NCBI GenBank assembly: GCA_964398215.1
Contig: CAYNNP010000040.1
Location: 1 to 35,512 of the forward strand
Length of the DNA stretch: 35,512 nt
Direction: 5' to 3'
DNA from: CAYNNP01 sp964398215
GTDB lineage: Bacteria; Planctomycetota; Planctomycetia; Pirellulales; Pirellulaceae
Below the pieces are notes generated by a model. That model did not search any database, was not told the origin of the DNA, and saw only the letters and a program-made list of their open reading frames with translations. Below, piece by piece: positions 28,410 to 35,512 of this stretch. Position 1 is the first letter of the stretch, and the number at the start of each line of letters is the position of its first letter. Position numbers and translations under genes: made by a program.

Positions 28410-30515
28410 CTATACCGACTTTGCAGATTCGCCGTCGCTATCTTCTGCGGAACGAATCTGTGCTCTGGGTTTCTCGGTAACGGTGCCTGGAACAAGCCAC
28501 GGCCCCGTAGCGTTCTCCTGGATCAACCGACTCAGTTCTTCGTGGTCGATCGATTCAACTTCTAGCAGTCGCTGCGTCACGGCTTCCAAGACTTCGCGGC
28601 GTTGCTCCAAGATTTCACGTGTTTGGCTCAGAGCTTCTTCCACGATCCTAGAAACTTCTTTGTCGATCATCTTGGCCATTTCTTCACTGTGCATCATCTG
28701 AAATCCCTCGCCACCGCCACCGGCCAGAAAAGGAGATCGGTTGCTGCGACGAAAGTTGATTCGCCCCATTCGGCTCATCCCGTAATCCATCACCATCGAC
28801 CGAGCAATCTCTGTGCATCGCTCCAAGTCATTCTGGGCGCCGGTGCTGATATCCTGAAAAATCATTTCTTCAGTCAGTGTGCCGGCCAACAAGACTTTCA
28901 TGCGGCTTTCCAACTCACTCTTGGTCATCAGGTAGCGATCGGATTCCGGTCGCTGCATCGTGTAACCCAGCGCTGCCAAGCCGCGAGGAATGATGCTGAC
29001 CTTGTGAACCGGGTCTGTATTGGGAAGTGCTGCTGCAACCAAGGCATGCCCGGCTTCGTGATAGGCAACGCGAATTTTTTCATCCTCGTTCATCACGCGG
29101 TTTTTCTTTTCCAGTCCCGCGGTAACACGCTCGACGGCTTCGTCGAATTCACTCATGCCAACGGCAGATTTGCCAGCGCGTGCTGCCAGCAGCGCGGCTT
29201 CGTTGACCAAGTTTGCGAGATCGGCTCCTACAAAGCCGCTTGTGATCGAAGCAACTTCGCTGAGTTCAACGTCATCACCAAGCTTAACGCTCTTTACGTG
29301 CACCGCCAAAATGTCTTGGCGTCCCGCAACATCTGGTCGGTCAACCAATACATGACGGTCAAAGCGTCCTGGGCGTAGCAGCGCGGGGTCCAGTGTTTCA
29401 GGCCGGTTTGTTGCTGCCACGATGATCACGCCTGAGTTGGAATCAAATCCATCCATTTCAACCAGCAACGCGTTTAACGTTTGCTCGCGTTCATCGTTGC
29501 CGCCCACGACCGAACCACTCCGGCTTTTCCCCAATGCATCCAGTTCATCGATAAAGATAATGCAAGGCGCACGACTGATCGCTTGTTGGAACATGTCACG
29601 AACTCGCGCGGCTCCAACGCCAACAAACATTTCAACAAAATCGCTACCCGAAAGACTAAAAAACGGCACGCCAGCTTCACCCGCAATCGCTTTGGCCAAC
29701 AACGTCTTGCCTGTTCCCGGTGGCCCAATCAACAGAACCCCTTTGGGAATACGGCCTCCAAGCGATCGGTACTTTTCGCTGTTGCGCAGAAAGTCCACCA
29801 CTTCGCTGACTTCTTCCACGGCTTCTTCGATACCTGCACAGTCATCAAACGAAGCTGCAAGGTCTTCTTGGCCGTATAGCTTGCCACGAGAACGCGAAAA
29901 CGACATTGGTGAACCGACGCCACCGATCCGCCGCAGCATCATGATCCCAAGCATTACCAGAACTGCAATCATCAGAAGTTCGGGCCAGTGGTCCGCAAAG
30001 AATTGATTTGGGCGGTTGGTATCCCAAGTAACCTTGCTGGCCTCCAAAGCCTCCATCAGTCGTGCATCTTCGCTTTCGTTGCTGACTGATCGAATGACGA
30101 CAAAATTCGTTTCGGCCGGTTTGTTGTTTTCATCGTCGATCAGTTTTCCGCCTTCACCCAAACTCCGGTACATCACTTTGCCAGTGATCACATCGTCAGC
30201 AATATCGACTTGCGTGAGATCAGAAAACTCTACTTCTACTTTTGGATTTTGCGTCGACGTGACAACAATCGCTGCTGCTGGCTCAGGAGAGTTCTCAGTT
30301 GACGCTTCACTAGCAGCAACGTCAGCGTGCTTATTCAACAGGCTGATCAGATCCGGGTATCGCATCCGTTTGTCGGCGTTACCAAACAGCATCGCGCTGA
30401 CGACGACCAGCGATATGATGCCAAAAACGACCATCCAAGTTCCGTTGCCTTTGGGGTCGCCATTTTTGGGTTCACTTCCCGATTCTTTGTTTTCAGGATC
30501 TTTGTTTTCTGTCAT
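28410..30515 (-). CDS. ftsH: ATP-dependent zinc metalloprotease FtsH
   Basis: Membrane-anchored AAA+ protease that degrades damaged or regulatory membrane and cytosolic proteins. The 701 residues start with a hydrophilic tail, then helix 1 (27-45), a periplasmic segment of about 130 residues and helix 2 (177-195). Walker A is GPPGTGKT (264-271), Walker B is IIFIDELDALGKSRSG, and ATNRPETLDPALLRPGRFDR is the second region of homology. The zinc site is HEAGH (486-490) with the downstream acidic ligand expected in the M41 domain. Length and order are normal. It is downstream of tRNA-Leu on the same strand, separated by a strong terminator, so it should have its own promoter. The periplasmic part is richer in S/A/E than most and carries no special motif. 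Confidence 0.97.
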   Translation of the reverse strand: MTENKDPENKESGSEPKNGDPKGNGTWMVVFGIISLVVVSAMLFGNADKRMRYPDLISLLNKHADVAASEASTENSPEPAAAIVVTSTQNPKVEVEFSDLTQVDIADDVITGKVMYRSLGEGGKLIDDENNKPAETNFVVIRSVSNESEDARLMEALEASKVTWDTNRPNQFFADHWPELLMIAVLVMLGIMMLRRIGGVGSPMSFSRSRGKLYGQEDLAASFDDCAGIEEAVEEVSEVVDFLRNSEKYRSLGGRIPKGVLLIGPPGTGKTLLAKAIAGEAGVPFFSLSGSDFVEMFVGVGAARVRDMFQQAISRAPCIIFIDELDALGKSRSGSVVGGNDEREQTLNALLVEMDGFDSNSGVIIVAATNRPETLDPALLRPGRFDRHVLVDRPDVAGRQDILAVHVKSVKLGDDVELSEVASITSGFVGADLANLVNEAALLAARAGKSAVGMSEFDEAVERVTAGLEKKNRVMNEDEKIRVAYHEAGHALVAAALPNTDPVHKVSIIPRGLAALGYTMQRPESDRYLMTKSELESRMKVLLAGTLTEEMIFQDISTGAQNDLERCTEIARSMVMDYGMSRMGRINFRRSNRSPFLAGGGGEGFQMMHSEEMAKMIDKEVSRIVEEALSQTREILEQRREVLEAVTQRLLEVESIDHEELSRLIQENATGPWLVPGTVTEKPRAQIRSAEDSDGESAKSV

Positions 30516-30805
30516 CGGATTCTGACTCGCGCGAAAAGGACTGCGAACAATTTGGAATGGAAGTTAGCGCAACAGCCCCATGTGCCTCAGGGCTCGCCAT
30601 CCAGCTACTGGGTCGCCGAAGGCGGAGCTACGCAAAGACATGACGATGTTCCGTTAGGAGCCAGTCTTATTGGCTATTGTTGAACCGGAGCGCTGAATCG
30701 GCAAGCCAGCAAATCGGAGCAAGGTTTGCGGTCGGTCTGTAGCGATGGTGGGGATTTCTACGCCAAGTGCACGGCGCTGGGAATTCAGCGGGTAGCCGTT
30801 GCCAT
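30516..30805. other. Intergenic stretch between ftsH and tRNA-Leu
   Basis: About 290 bases without a credible gene. It holds one CGCC-GAA-GGCG mini-hairpin (30614-30624) of the same style as the 4563-4726 region. It must contain the ftsH promoter, but I see no clear hexamer pair. Confidence 0.5.
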
Positions 30806-30840
30806 AAAAAAAGCCGTCCATGATCGAAATCACGAACGGC
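30806..30840 (-). terminator. Rho-independent terminator of tRNA-Leu
   Basis: On the minus strand a 12-bp stem (two wobble pairs) is capped by a TTCG tetraloop at 30828-30825: GCCGTTCGTGAT pairs with ATCATGGACGGC. Seven T follow (30812-30806). It begins five bases after the tRNA 3' end. This is the clearest terminator in the window. Confidence 0.92.
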
Positions 30841-30844
30841 CAAG

Positions 30845-30927
30845 TACCGGAGACAGGAATTGAACCTGCACGTCCTAAGGACACCAGATCCTAAATCTGG
30901 CGCGTCTGCCAATTCCGCCACTCCGGC
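30845..30927 (-). tRNA. tRNA-Leu (anticodon UAG)
   Basis: An 83-base type II tRNA. Acceptor GCCGGAG pairs with CTCCGGT (first pair G-U), the anticodon stem CCAGA/TCTGG encloses loop TTTAGGA with anticodon TAG (reads CUA and probably other CUN codons). A long variable arm built on TCCTTAGGACG follows, then a T arm with loop TTCAATT. The discriminator is A, as expected for leucine. CCA is not encoded and must be added. The terminator follows at once. Confidence 0.95.
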
Positions 30928-31043
30928 AAGAGTTTTGTCAAAGCCCTACAGGCAAGAGACGGCGCCTGTGAGCCACTGGTTCTATACTTTATAGAAAAAA
31001 CGCGTCATGTAAAACGCTGTTTTTGTTGTTTCTGCATCCATGG

Positions 31044-31079
31044 CGTCTCCGAAAGCCAATATTTCAGCTCGCGGAGACG
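31044..31079 (-). other. Stem-loop downstream of rplI
   Basis: CGTCTCCG (31044-31051) pairs perfectly with CGGAGACG (31072-31079), and AGC/GCT inside the loop can add three pairs. It lies 27 bases after the rplI stop. No T-run follows directly; T6 appears 44 bases further on (31000-30995) after a weak GCGT/ACGC stem. It may be a terminator or an mRNA-stabilising hairpin. Confidence 0.4.
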
Positions 31080-31105
31080 ATTTCAGATGCAAAGAAATAC
31101 GAGGC

Positions 31106-31651
31106 CTATTCTGACTTCGCTTCTTCCTCGGCAGTAACCGTTGGAACGACCCAAACCTTCAGGCTCGCTTCGACTTCACTGTGCAAATGAATCTTGACCG
31201 TGTACAGACCAAGCTCCTTGAGCGGTCCGTCCAGCCGGATCTGATCTTGTGCCAATGTAAAGCCAGCTTCCTTCAGGGCGCCGACGATTTCGTGTGGCCC
31301 AACACTTCCGTACAAATGCCCTTCGTCGTTGGCATTTGCTTCGATTGTGATTGACTGTTTAGCCAAGTCATTCGAAAGGTCGCGGTAAGACTGCAGTTTT
31401 TCAAGCTCAATTGCACGCAGTTTCTCGCGGTGTTTTTCAACCATTCGCTTGTGGTGATCACTCGCCAAAGTCGCTAGACCTTGCGGTAGCAAATAGTTCA
31501 GTGCGTAACCATTCTTGACCTCAACCAAGTCACCTTGGCGACCAAGGTGTTCCACATTGTGGATCAGCAGCAACTGAACGCCACCATTTTCGCCACGGGG
31601 CAATCGCTTGTAAGGTCGTTTGAACTTGCGTCCACTACGTTTCGTAGCCAT
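31106..31651 (-). CDS. rplI: 50S ribosomal protein bL9
   Basis: 181 residues. The canonical N-domain begins at about residue 25 (VQLLLIHNVEHLGRQGDLVE, then VKNGYALNYLLPQGLA). It is followed by the long connecting helix and the C-domain ending TVKIHLHSEVEASLKVWVVP. A 24-residue basic extension (MATKRSGRKFKRPYKRLPRG) precedes the usual start and has the only good ATG, so it seems genuine; such extensions are common in planctomycete ribosomal proteins. L9 binds 23S rRNA near the base of the L1 stalk and helps maintain frame. Last gene of the cluster, 45 bases after ssb. Confidence 0.96.
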   Translation of the reverse strand: MATKRSGRKFKRPYKRLPRGENGGVQLLLIHNVEHLGRQGDLVEVKNGYALNYLLPQGLATLASDHHKRMVEKHREKLRAIELEKLQSYRDLSNDLAKQSITIEANANDEGHLYGSVGPHEIVGALKEAGFTLAQDQIRLDGPLKELGLYTVKIHLHSEVEASLKVWVVPTVTAEEEAKSE

Positions 31652-31696
31652 CTGTCGTACTCGTAATCGATCTAAGTTAATCGGTTGTTGATTGTA

Positions 31697-32167
31697 TTAA
31701 AACGGAATGTTCGGGTCGTCGTAACCTGAACCGCCACCTGTTGGCTGCGCGTCACCGCTGGGCGGCGAGCCACCGGTATTGGCTTGAGACATCTGTGGTG
31801 CGGATTCGCGTCGCTGGCCACCGCCTCCGCCGCCTTGTCCACCACTGCTTAGCATTTGCATTCGGTCACAAACGACACGCAATTTACTTCTTTTTTGGCC
31901 GTCAGTTTCCCAAGTATCCAGTTTAAGCCGGCCCTCGATCAAGATCGGTGAGCCTTTTCCAAGGTACTCGCTAGCAACTTCTGCGGTTCGCCCCCATAAA
32001 GTCACATCAACAAAAGTCACCTCGTCGACCCATTCTCCCGTCGCAGTCTTGCGGCGATCGTTGACGGCCAAACCGATATCAGTAACAGCGGTGCCACCCT
32101 GGGTGTATTTCAGTTCGATATCACGGGTCACATTGCCCACCAAAATGACGCGGTTGTAACTAGCCAT
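31697..32167 (-). CDS. ssb: Single-stranded DNA-binding protein
   Basis: 156 residues. The OB-fold occupies residues 1-107: NRVILVGNVTRDIELKYTQG, then FVDVTLWGRTAEVASEYLGKG and ILIEGRLKLDTWE. A glycine-rich, flexible linker follows, and the acidic tip DDPNIPF is the partner-docking tail that recruits repair and replication proteins. All normal for the family. It lies between rpsF and rplI, 45 bases before rplI and 115 bases after rpsF, as in the classical cluster except that rpsR is absent. Confidence 0.97.
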   Translation of the reverse strand: MASYNRVILVGNVTRDIELKYTQGGTAVTDIGLAVNDRRKTATGEWVDEVTFVDVTLWGRTAEVASEYLGKGSPILIEGRLKLDTWETDGQKRSKLRVVCDRMQMLSSGGQGGGGGGQRRESAPQMSQANTGGSPPSGDAQPTGGGSGYDDPNIPF

Positions 32168-32282
32168 CTTTTTATACCCTTTGTCTCGGAACTGTTCTTA
32201 TGGGGAAATCCATCCCAAATGTTATCCGCTTGTTCGTCTATTAATCTACCGGGGTGAAGCACACCGGCAAGTCACTGATCGA

Positions 32283-32702
32283 CTACGCAGGAGCCGTTTC
32301 AGTTTCAGCGTTTTCACCATCATCACCGGCTGGAGCGGCAGGACCGTCTTCGCCTTGTGATGGTGCTGGCGTTTCGCCACGGGCGTTGGCCAAAATCGGT
32401 TCAACCAATCTTGGTTCAAGTTTGATCGTTAGCTCGCGCAAAACGGGCTCAGCCAACTGTAGGGCACGCTTGTACTTAGGTAGCAAATTGCCTTCGCTTT
32501 CAAAGTACGTCAACCAATAGGTTCCTTTTTGGTGTCCTTCGATTGGGTAAGCTAGTTTTTGCTCCATCCACAATCGATTCACAAGGACGTTCCCGCCATT
32601 GTCAGTAATGATATCGGCGATTTGCTTGCTGACCCCACCTGGGTCGCGCGCGTACTGATTGCTATCGACAATAATCAGCATTTCGTAGGTGTTAACTGCC
32701 AC
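32283..32702 (-). CDS. rpsF: 30S ribosomal protein bS6
   Basis: 139 residues, starting at GTG (32702-32700). The S6 core is VNTYEMLIIVDSNQY, GGNVLVNRLWMEQKLAYPIEG and KGTYWLTYFE, continuing to about residue 100. A 35-residue tail of A, P, E, G and D follows, longer than in E. coli and of the acidic type seen when S6 carries a glutamate-like tail. S6 binds the central domain of 16S rRNA together with S18, whose gene is not beside it here. Confidence 0.95.
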   Translation of the reverse strand: MAVNTYEMLIIVDSNQYARDPGGVSKQIADIITDNGGNVLVNRLWMEQKLAYPIEGHQKGTYWLTYFESEGNLLPKYKRALQLAEPVLRELTIKLEPRLVEPILANARGETPAPSQGEDGPAAPAGDDGENAETETAPA

Positions 32703-32743
32703 GGTACCTGGTCTTCTCCGTCGAATCTTTCGCCAAATGGCGA

Positions 32744-33394
32744 CTAAGTTTGGTTATGTTCGGTGTTTTGCGTTTTGGTCGACCCATCGGATGGCTTGTC
32801 GACCTTTGTCTTTCGTTTTGGCGTCGCGTTTGGATCGGCGTTGAACTTGTTCATCGCATCGGCGATCCCGTTGGCCACCCACTCAAGTGCCCCATGAGCA
32901 GCCCGAGTCGTTGCGGCTTCAATTTCGTCATGTTCGGATTTGTTAAATTTCCCGAGCACATAATCCGACACTTCCCAGCCGCTGGGAGGACGCCCAATCC
33001 CAATTCGTAATCTTGGGAAATCTTGGGAGTCCAAATGTCGAATGATATCTTTTAGTCCGTTTTGACCACCTGCGGAACCTGATCGGCGAATCCTCAGTCT
33101 TCCGGTCGCGAGATTCAAGTCATCGCAGACAACCAAAATGTCGTCAGGCTCTAGCTTGAAAAAATCCATCGCTTTCCGAACACTCTGTCCACTCGCGTTC
33201 ATGAACGTGTGAGGACAAAGGACTGAGAGTTTTTGGCCGCCGAATCTTCCCTCTGCGAATTCACCCTCAAACTTGATTTTCGGTGATTCCGCTGACGACA
33301 AGACCGCGATCCTAGTCGCTGCCATGAACCCAACGTTGTGTCGTGTTTGCTCGTACTTTCGCCCTGGATTTCCGAGACCAACGATTAGCTTCAT
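32744..33394 (-). CDS. pth: Peptidyl-tRNA hydrolase
   Basis: Releases peptides from peptidyl-tRNA dropped by ribosomes. The start at 33394 gives MKLIVGLGNPGRKYEQTRHN, with the catalytic His19 and Asn9; a longer frame from 33454 would run into the rplY coding end, so the shorter start is preferred. Other family elements are CPHTFMNASGQSV and the catalytic Asp in VVCDDLNLATGRLRIR, followed by GSAGGQNGLKDII. 216 residues; the last 30 are a basic-then-polar tail beyond the usual end. It lies 31 bases after rplY and 41 before rpsF and is probably co-transcribed with both. Confidence 0.96.
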   Translation of the reverse strand: MKLIVGLGNPGRKYEQTRHNVGFMAATRIAVLSSAESPKIKFEGEFAEGRFGGQKLSVLCPHTFMNASGQSVRKAMDFFKLEPDDILVVCDDLNLATGRLRIRRSGSAGGQNGLKDIIRHLDSQDFPRLRIGIGRPPSGWEVSDYVLGKFNKSEHDEIEAATTRAAHGALEWVANGIADAMNKFNADPNATPKRKTKVDKPSDGSTKTQNTEHNQT

Positions 33395-33425
33395 CGCAAT
33401 ATACTCAGCTTGGTCAAATACTCGT

Positions 33426-34031
33426 TTAGCCTGCACCCTCCTCAGCCGGGGCATCTTCCCCTGCAGGTTCAGCCTCGTCTTGGACTTTCATTCCCTTTGG
33501 TTTTTCAACTTGAGCAACCATTGTTCCAGCAGTGGTTACCAACTCAGCACCTGCGGGCAAATCCAGGTCCTTGGCGGCACAGGTGTCGCCAACGCCCAGC
33601 CCAGAAACATCCATTCGAATGCTTTCGGGAATGCTGCCTGCAGGGCAACTAATCTCAACGGTGTGCATCGCTTGCAAAAACATCCCACCAGCCTTGGAGC
33701 CCGCTGGCTCTCCATAAAGCTGAACAGGAACGGTAACGGCTACCTTTTGATTCATATCAACACGAATGAGATCGACATGCAAAACGTCAATCCCAAGGGC
33801 GTCCCACTGAAGGCTACTGACGAGAGCTGTGTCTTTGGCAGCACCCGAGAGTTGAACCATTTTTGAATTGTGGCGGATCAGAGCCCTGACTTCCTTGGAA
33901 GTGATTGCCAGATTCTCATTTCCTTGTCCATGGCCATACAAAATCGCTGGAACAAGTCCCGACTTGCGCATTTTGCGTGAAGCACTCGAGCCAGTTTGGT
34001 CTCGTTTTTCGACTACTAATGTGTCCATCAT
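33426..34031 (-). CDS. rplY: 50S ribosomal protein bL25, long (CTC) form
   Basis: 201 residues. The N-domain binds 5S rRNA (RDQTGSSASRKMRKSGLVPA, then ILYGHGQGNENLAI) and the C-terminal TL5-type beta-domain (MHTVEISCPAGSIPESIRMD, VSGLGVGD) makes this the long form. A 25-residue E/A-rich tail ends it. Two ATG codons in tandem (34031 and 34028) could serve as start. First gene of the rplY-pth-rpsF-ssb-rplI series; the recombinase lies 348 bases upstream. A hairpin TGACC-GACA-GGTCA (34038-34051) lies seven bases before the start. Confidence 0.95.
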   Translation of the reverse strand: MMDTLVVEKRDQTGSSASRKMRKSGLVPAILYGHGQGNENLAITSKEVRALIRHNSKMVQLSGAAKDTALVSSLQWDALGIDVLHVDLIRVDMNQKVAVTVPVQLYGEPAGSKAGGMFLQAMHTVEISCPAGSIPESIRMDVSGLGVGDTCAAKDLDLPAGAELVTTAGTMVAQVEKPKGMKVQDEAEPAGEDAPAEEGAG

Positions 34032-34203
34032 TCAAGCTGACCGACAGGTCATGTTGTTCGTGTATTTGTTTGTCCGCTCGTCCATAACCCCATCGATTGG
34101 CCCCACAATTGCGGGCCGAAAAATGGTGGTTTCGAGCATTTTCCCCTCAGAAATTCGAGGGAAGCGGGTAAGTATGGCGGATGGGCTTTCGCACGCAAGC
34201 CCA
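34032..34203 (-). promoter_or_regulatory. Leader region of rplY with three hairpins
   Basis: The 348 gene-free bases 34032-34379 hold three perfect stems: TGACC/GGTCA (34038-34051), CCCTC/GAGGG (34144-34161) and TGGGCTT-TCGCACGC-AAGCCCA (34182-34203). None is followed by a T-run. The first touches the ribosome-binding zone of rplY and could affect its translation. A convincing promoter was not found. The rest of the stretch, to 34379, shows nothing. Confidence 0.35.
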
Positions 34204-34379
34204 AACAGACAAGGAAAGCTCGCAAAATCCCAAGGGTTCTGGCGAAGTTTACCGATTCCTGGGCCATTCATGCGACACTATGGCGTGGGACGCAGGGCAA
34301 ATCAGTTTTTGATCCGGGGTCATTTTGGTAACCCGACGCGTGAGTTTTGGAGTTGCGCTTTTTGGGAACGCTGAATTGT

Positions 34380-35225
34380 TCAACACGACAAATTACTCAG
34401 ATGCAAATAAACGATCGTCGTCTGCAGCGAGCTGTGCCCAAGAAACTTCTGGATCGCCTTGAGGCTCACGCCAGCTTCCAGTAGGTGCGTGGCGTAAGAA
34501 TGCCTGAGCGTGTGCACAGAAATCTTTTTGCCAAAGTTCAACTTGGTGGTGATGATCTTCATCGCGTCTTGCGGCGTCGTGGGTGCCATCGGAGTCTTGG
34601 CGGTCGACATGCCGGTGTGCTTACGACCATCGGCGAGAAACAAAAAGCGTTTGTGTCGATGCGAGAGCCAATGCTTTCGCAGCAGTTGCAGCGTCGAGCT
34701 GGGGATCGGGATGTAGCGATCTTTGGCCCCTTTGCCGCGATGAATATGGACCAGTCCGCGATCCGCATCGATGTCACCGACTTGCAAGTTCAGTCCTTCG
34801 CTCAGTCGCAGTCCCATCGAATAGACGGTCCAGAAGTAAACCGCCATGCGCTGACTCGTACAAGCGTCAATGATTTGGTGAACTTGCTCGGGCGTGATGA
34901 CTTCAGGCAGCGTCTTGGGGCCTTTGACTTTCAGTTGATGCAGTGTGTCCCAGTCGCGCGGACAGGTGACACGAAAAAAGAACTTGAAGGCCGAGAGTGA
35001 CACACGGAGTGTTCCTTCGGCGTAGTGCTTGACGTTCTTCAAGTGCAGAAAGTACTTTCGCAGTTGCGATTCAGAAATGTGCTCAGGGGAACATTGGCAA
35101 TGATCGGCAAGTTTGCGAATCTCACGCAGATAGCCGTCAAAGGTCCGTTTGGCGAAGCCTGCAAGCTGCAAATCTTCCGAGAATTTGTGGTAGAGTTCGG
35201 CGTTGAAGTGTTTTGAAAAAGGCAT
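34380..35225 (-). CDS. Tyrosine recombinase/integrase, solitary
   Basis: A 281-residue site-specific recombinase. An N-terminal SAM-like DNA-binding domain (residues ~8-90) precedes the catalytic domain. The active-site set is complete: Arg140 in YSMGLRLSEGLNL, Lys165/168 in HRGKGAKDRYIPI, His238 and Arg241 in VHTLRHSYATHLLEAG, His264 in FLGHSSLQTT, and nucleophile Tyr273. It ends eight residues after the tyrosine, shorter than typical Xer or integron enzymes. AGAGGA ten bases before the ATG is a fair ribosome site. In planctomycetes such genes often accompany IS91-like transposases, but none is seen downstream, where rplY follows. It could be a remnant of an integrated element or a domesticated recombinase. 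Confidence 0.9.
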   Translation of the reverse strand: MPFSKHFNAELYHKFSEDLQLAGFAKRTFDGYLREIRKLADHCQCSPEHISESQLRKYFLHLKNVKHYAEGTLRVSLSAFKFFFRVTCPRDWDTLHQLKVKGPKTLPEVITPEQVHQIIDACTSQRMAVYFWTVYSMGLRLSEGLNLQVGDIDADRGLVHIHRGKGAKDRYIPIPSSTLQLLRKHWLSHRHKRFLFLADGRKHTGMSTAKTPMAPTTPQDAMKIITTKLNFGKKISVHTLRHSYATHLLEAGVSLKAIQKFLGHSSLQTTIVYLHLSNLSC

Positions 35226-35311
35226 GAGTTTTAGGTCCTCTTGTTGTGAAAAGAAAAATCAACAAGAAAACGTTGCACGCAAAAACCAGCATGCACTAAA
35301 ATAAAGCACCC

Positions 35312-35324
35312 GCCGCGAAGCGGC
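35312..35324. other. Mini-hairpin upstream of the recombinase
   Basis: GCCGC-GAA-GCGGC is a perfect 5-bp stem with a three-base loop, of the same kind as those at 4563-4726. The stretch 35226-35512 otherwise holds only the decamer repeat below; no gene is seen. Confidence 0.5.
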
Positions 35325-35412
35325 TTACTTGAACAAAGCCGAAAAACCTTTGCTCAGGTAAAAGCAGACAGCAAGCGATCAACGCTATATCTGTCAGCCA
35401 CCACTCCATCAC

Positions 35413-35442
35413 ATCCGTGTTTATCTGTGTTCATCCGTGGTT
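35413..35442 (+). repeat. Three degenerate tandem 10-bp units
   Basis: ATCCGTGTTT, ATCTGTGTTC and ATCCGTGGTT follow head to tail, each differing by one to three bases from the others. I recall similar 'ATCCGTGTTTATC' strings recurring between genes in planctomycetes, which makes it likely a dispersed element. Confidence 0.6.
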
Positions 35443-35512
35443 CAATTCAAACAAGACCTGATTTGCATCACGTCCTGTTGGAACTGGTGTAGATCTTACA
35501 TGGTAGCCGACC

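Noticed and set aside
28602..29378. 258-residue plus-strand open frame
   Set aside because: Wholly antisense to the conserved FtsH catalytic region; no recognisable domain.
30936..30941. Perfect TTGACA on the minus strand before tRNA-Leu
   Set aside because: It is only nine bases from the tRNA 5' end, too close to be the -35 of that gene, and no -10 is suitably placed.
30980..30996. TTCTATA-CTT-TATAGAA palindrome followed by A-run
   Set aside because: Looks like a terminator at first sight, but on the minus strand (direction of rplI) the T-run precedes the stem, and nothing is transcribed toward it on the plus strand.
34032..34271. 79-residue minus-strand frame abutting rplY
   Set aside because: Directly adjacent to the rplY start, which is suggestive, but there is no ribosome site or recognisable motif, and it covers the hairpin-rich leader.

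Overview
The window looks like a chromosomal contig, or scaffold of contigs, from a planctomycete, most likely close to Rhodopirellula/Pirellulaceae. Support comes from a large secreted protein with the Planctomycetes/Verrucomicrobia-type dehydrogenase, HEAT and CxxCH haem architecture; a MoxR/DUF58/VWA operon with a giant TPR protein; a rhomboid with a TPR-like tail; planctomycete-style N- or C-terminal extensions on ribosomal proteins; and intergenic DNA rich in small hairpins and dispersed repeats. The assignment is by recognition of families, not by a search.

Layout. 1-1354: a dispersed 85-bp repeat and a decayed minus-strand gene for a secreted protein (nonsense codon plus frameshifts). 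1566-6154: a 962-residue secreted protein with a duplicated cysteine module, a hairpin-dense intergenic stretch, then a rhomboid protease. 6547-23641: seven co-directional genes, nearly all joined by 4-base start/stop overlaps. They encode a secreted retropepsin-like protein, a membrane protein with a lysine-rich and an acidic segment, a MoxR ATPase, a DUF58 protein, a BatA-like membrane protein, a VWA/amidotransferase-like membrane protein and a roughly 2,290-residue exported TPR protein. The last gene is interrupted by a 100-N assembly gap whose two flanks are the same 55 bases; collapsing them restores one reading frame. 23656-26574 (minus): the PVC-type dehydrogenase/haem protein. 26893-27648: arginyl/leucyl-tRNA-protein transferase (bpt), starting at TTG. 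27737-28099 (minus): a small uncharacterised protein.

28100-34031 is a minus-strand housekeeping block: ftsH, tRNA-Leu(UAG) with a UUCG-loop terminator, and rplY-pth-rpsF-ssb-rplI. The last group is the usual rpsF-ssb-rplI cluster without rpsR. Upstream of rplY is a lone tyrosine recombinase (34380-35225) ending eight residues after its catalytic tyrosine, followed by repeat-bearing intergenic DNA.

The most system-like part is the 17-kb operon. MoxR + DUF58 + VWA sets are known to act as chaperone-like or assembly machineries on membrane or periplasmic clients. Here the set is translationally coupled to a giant exported TPR protein and two further envelope proteins, which suggests one envelope-associated machine of unknown client. 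No CRISPR array, rRNA or intact insertion sequence was seen.
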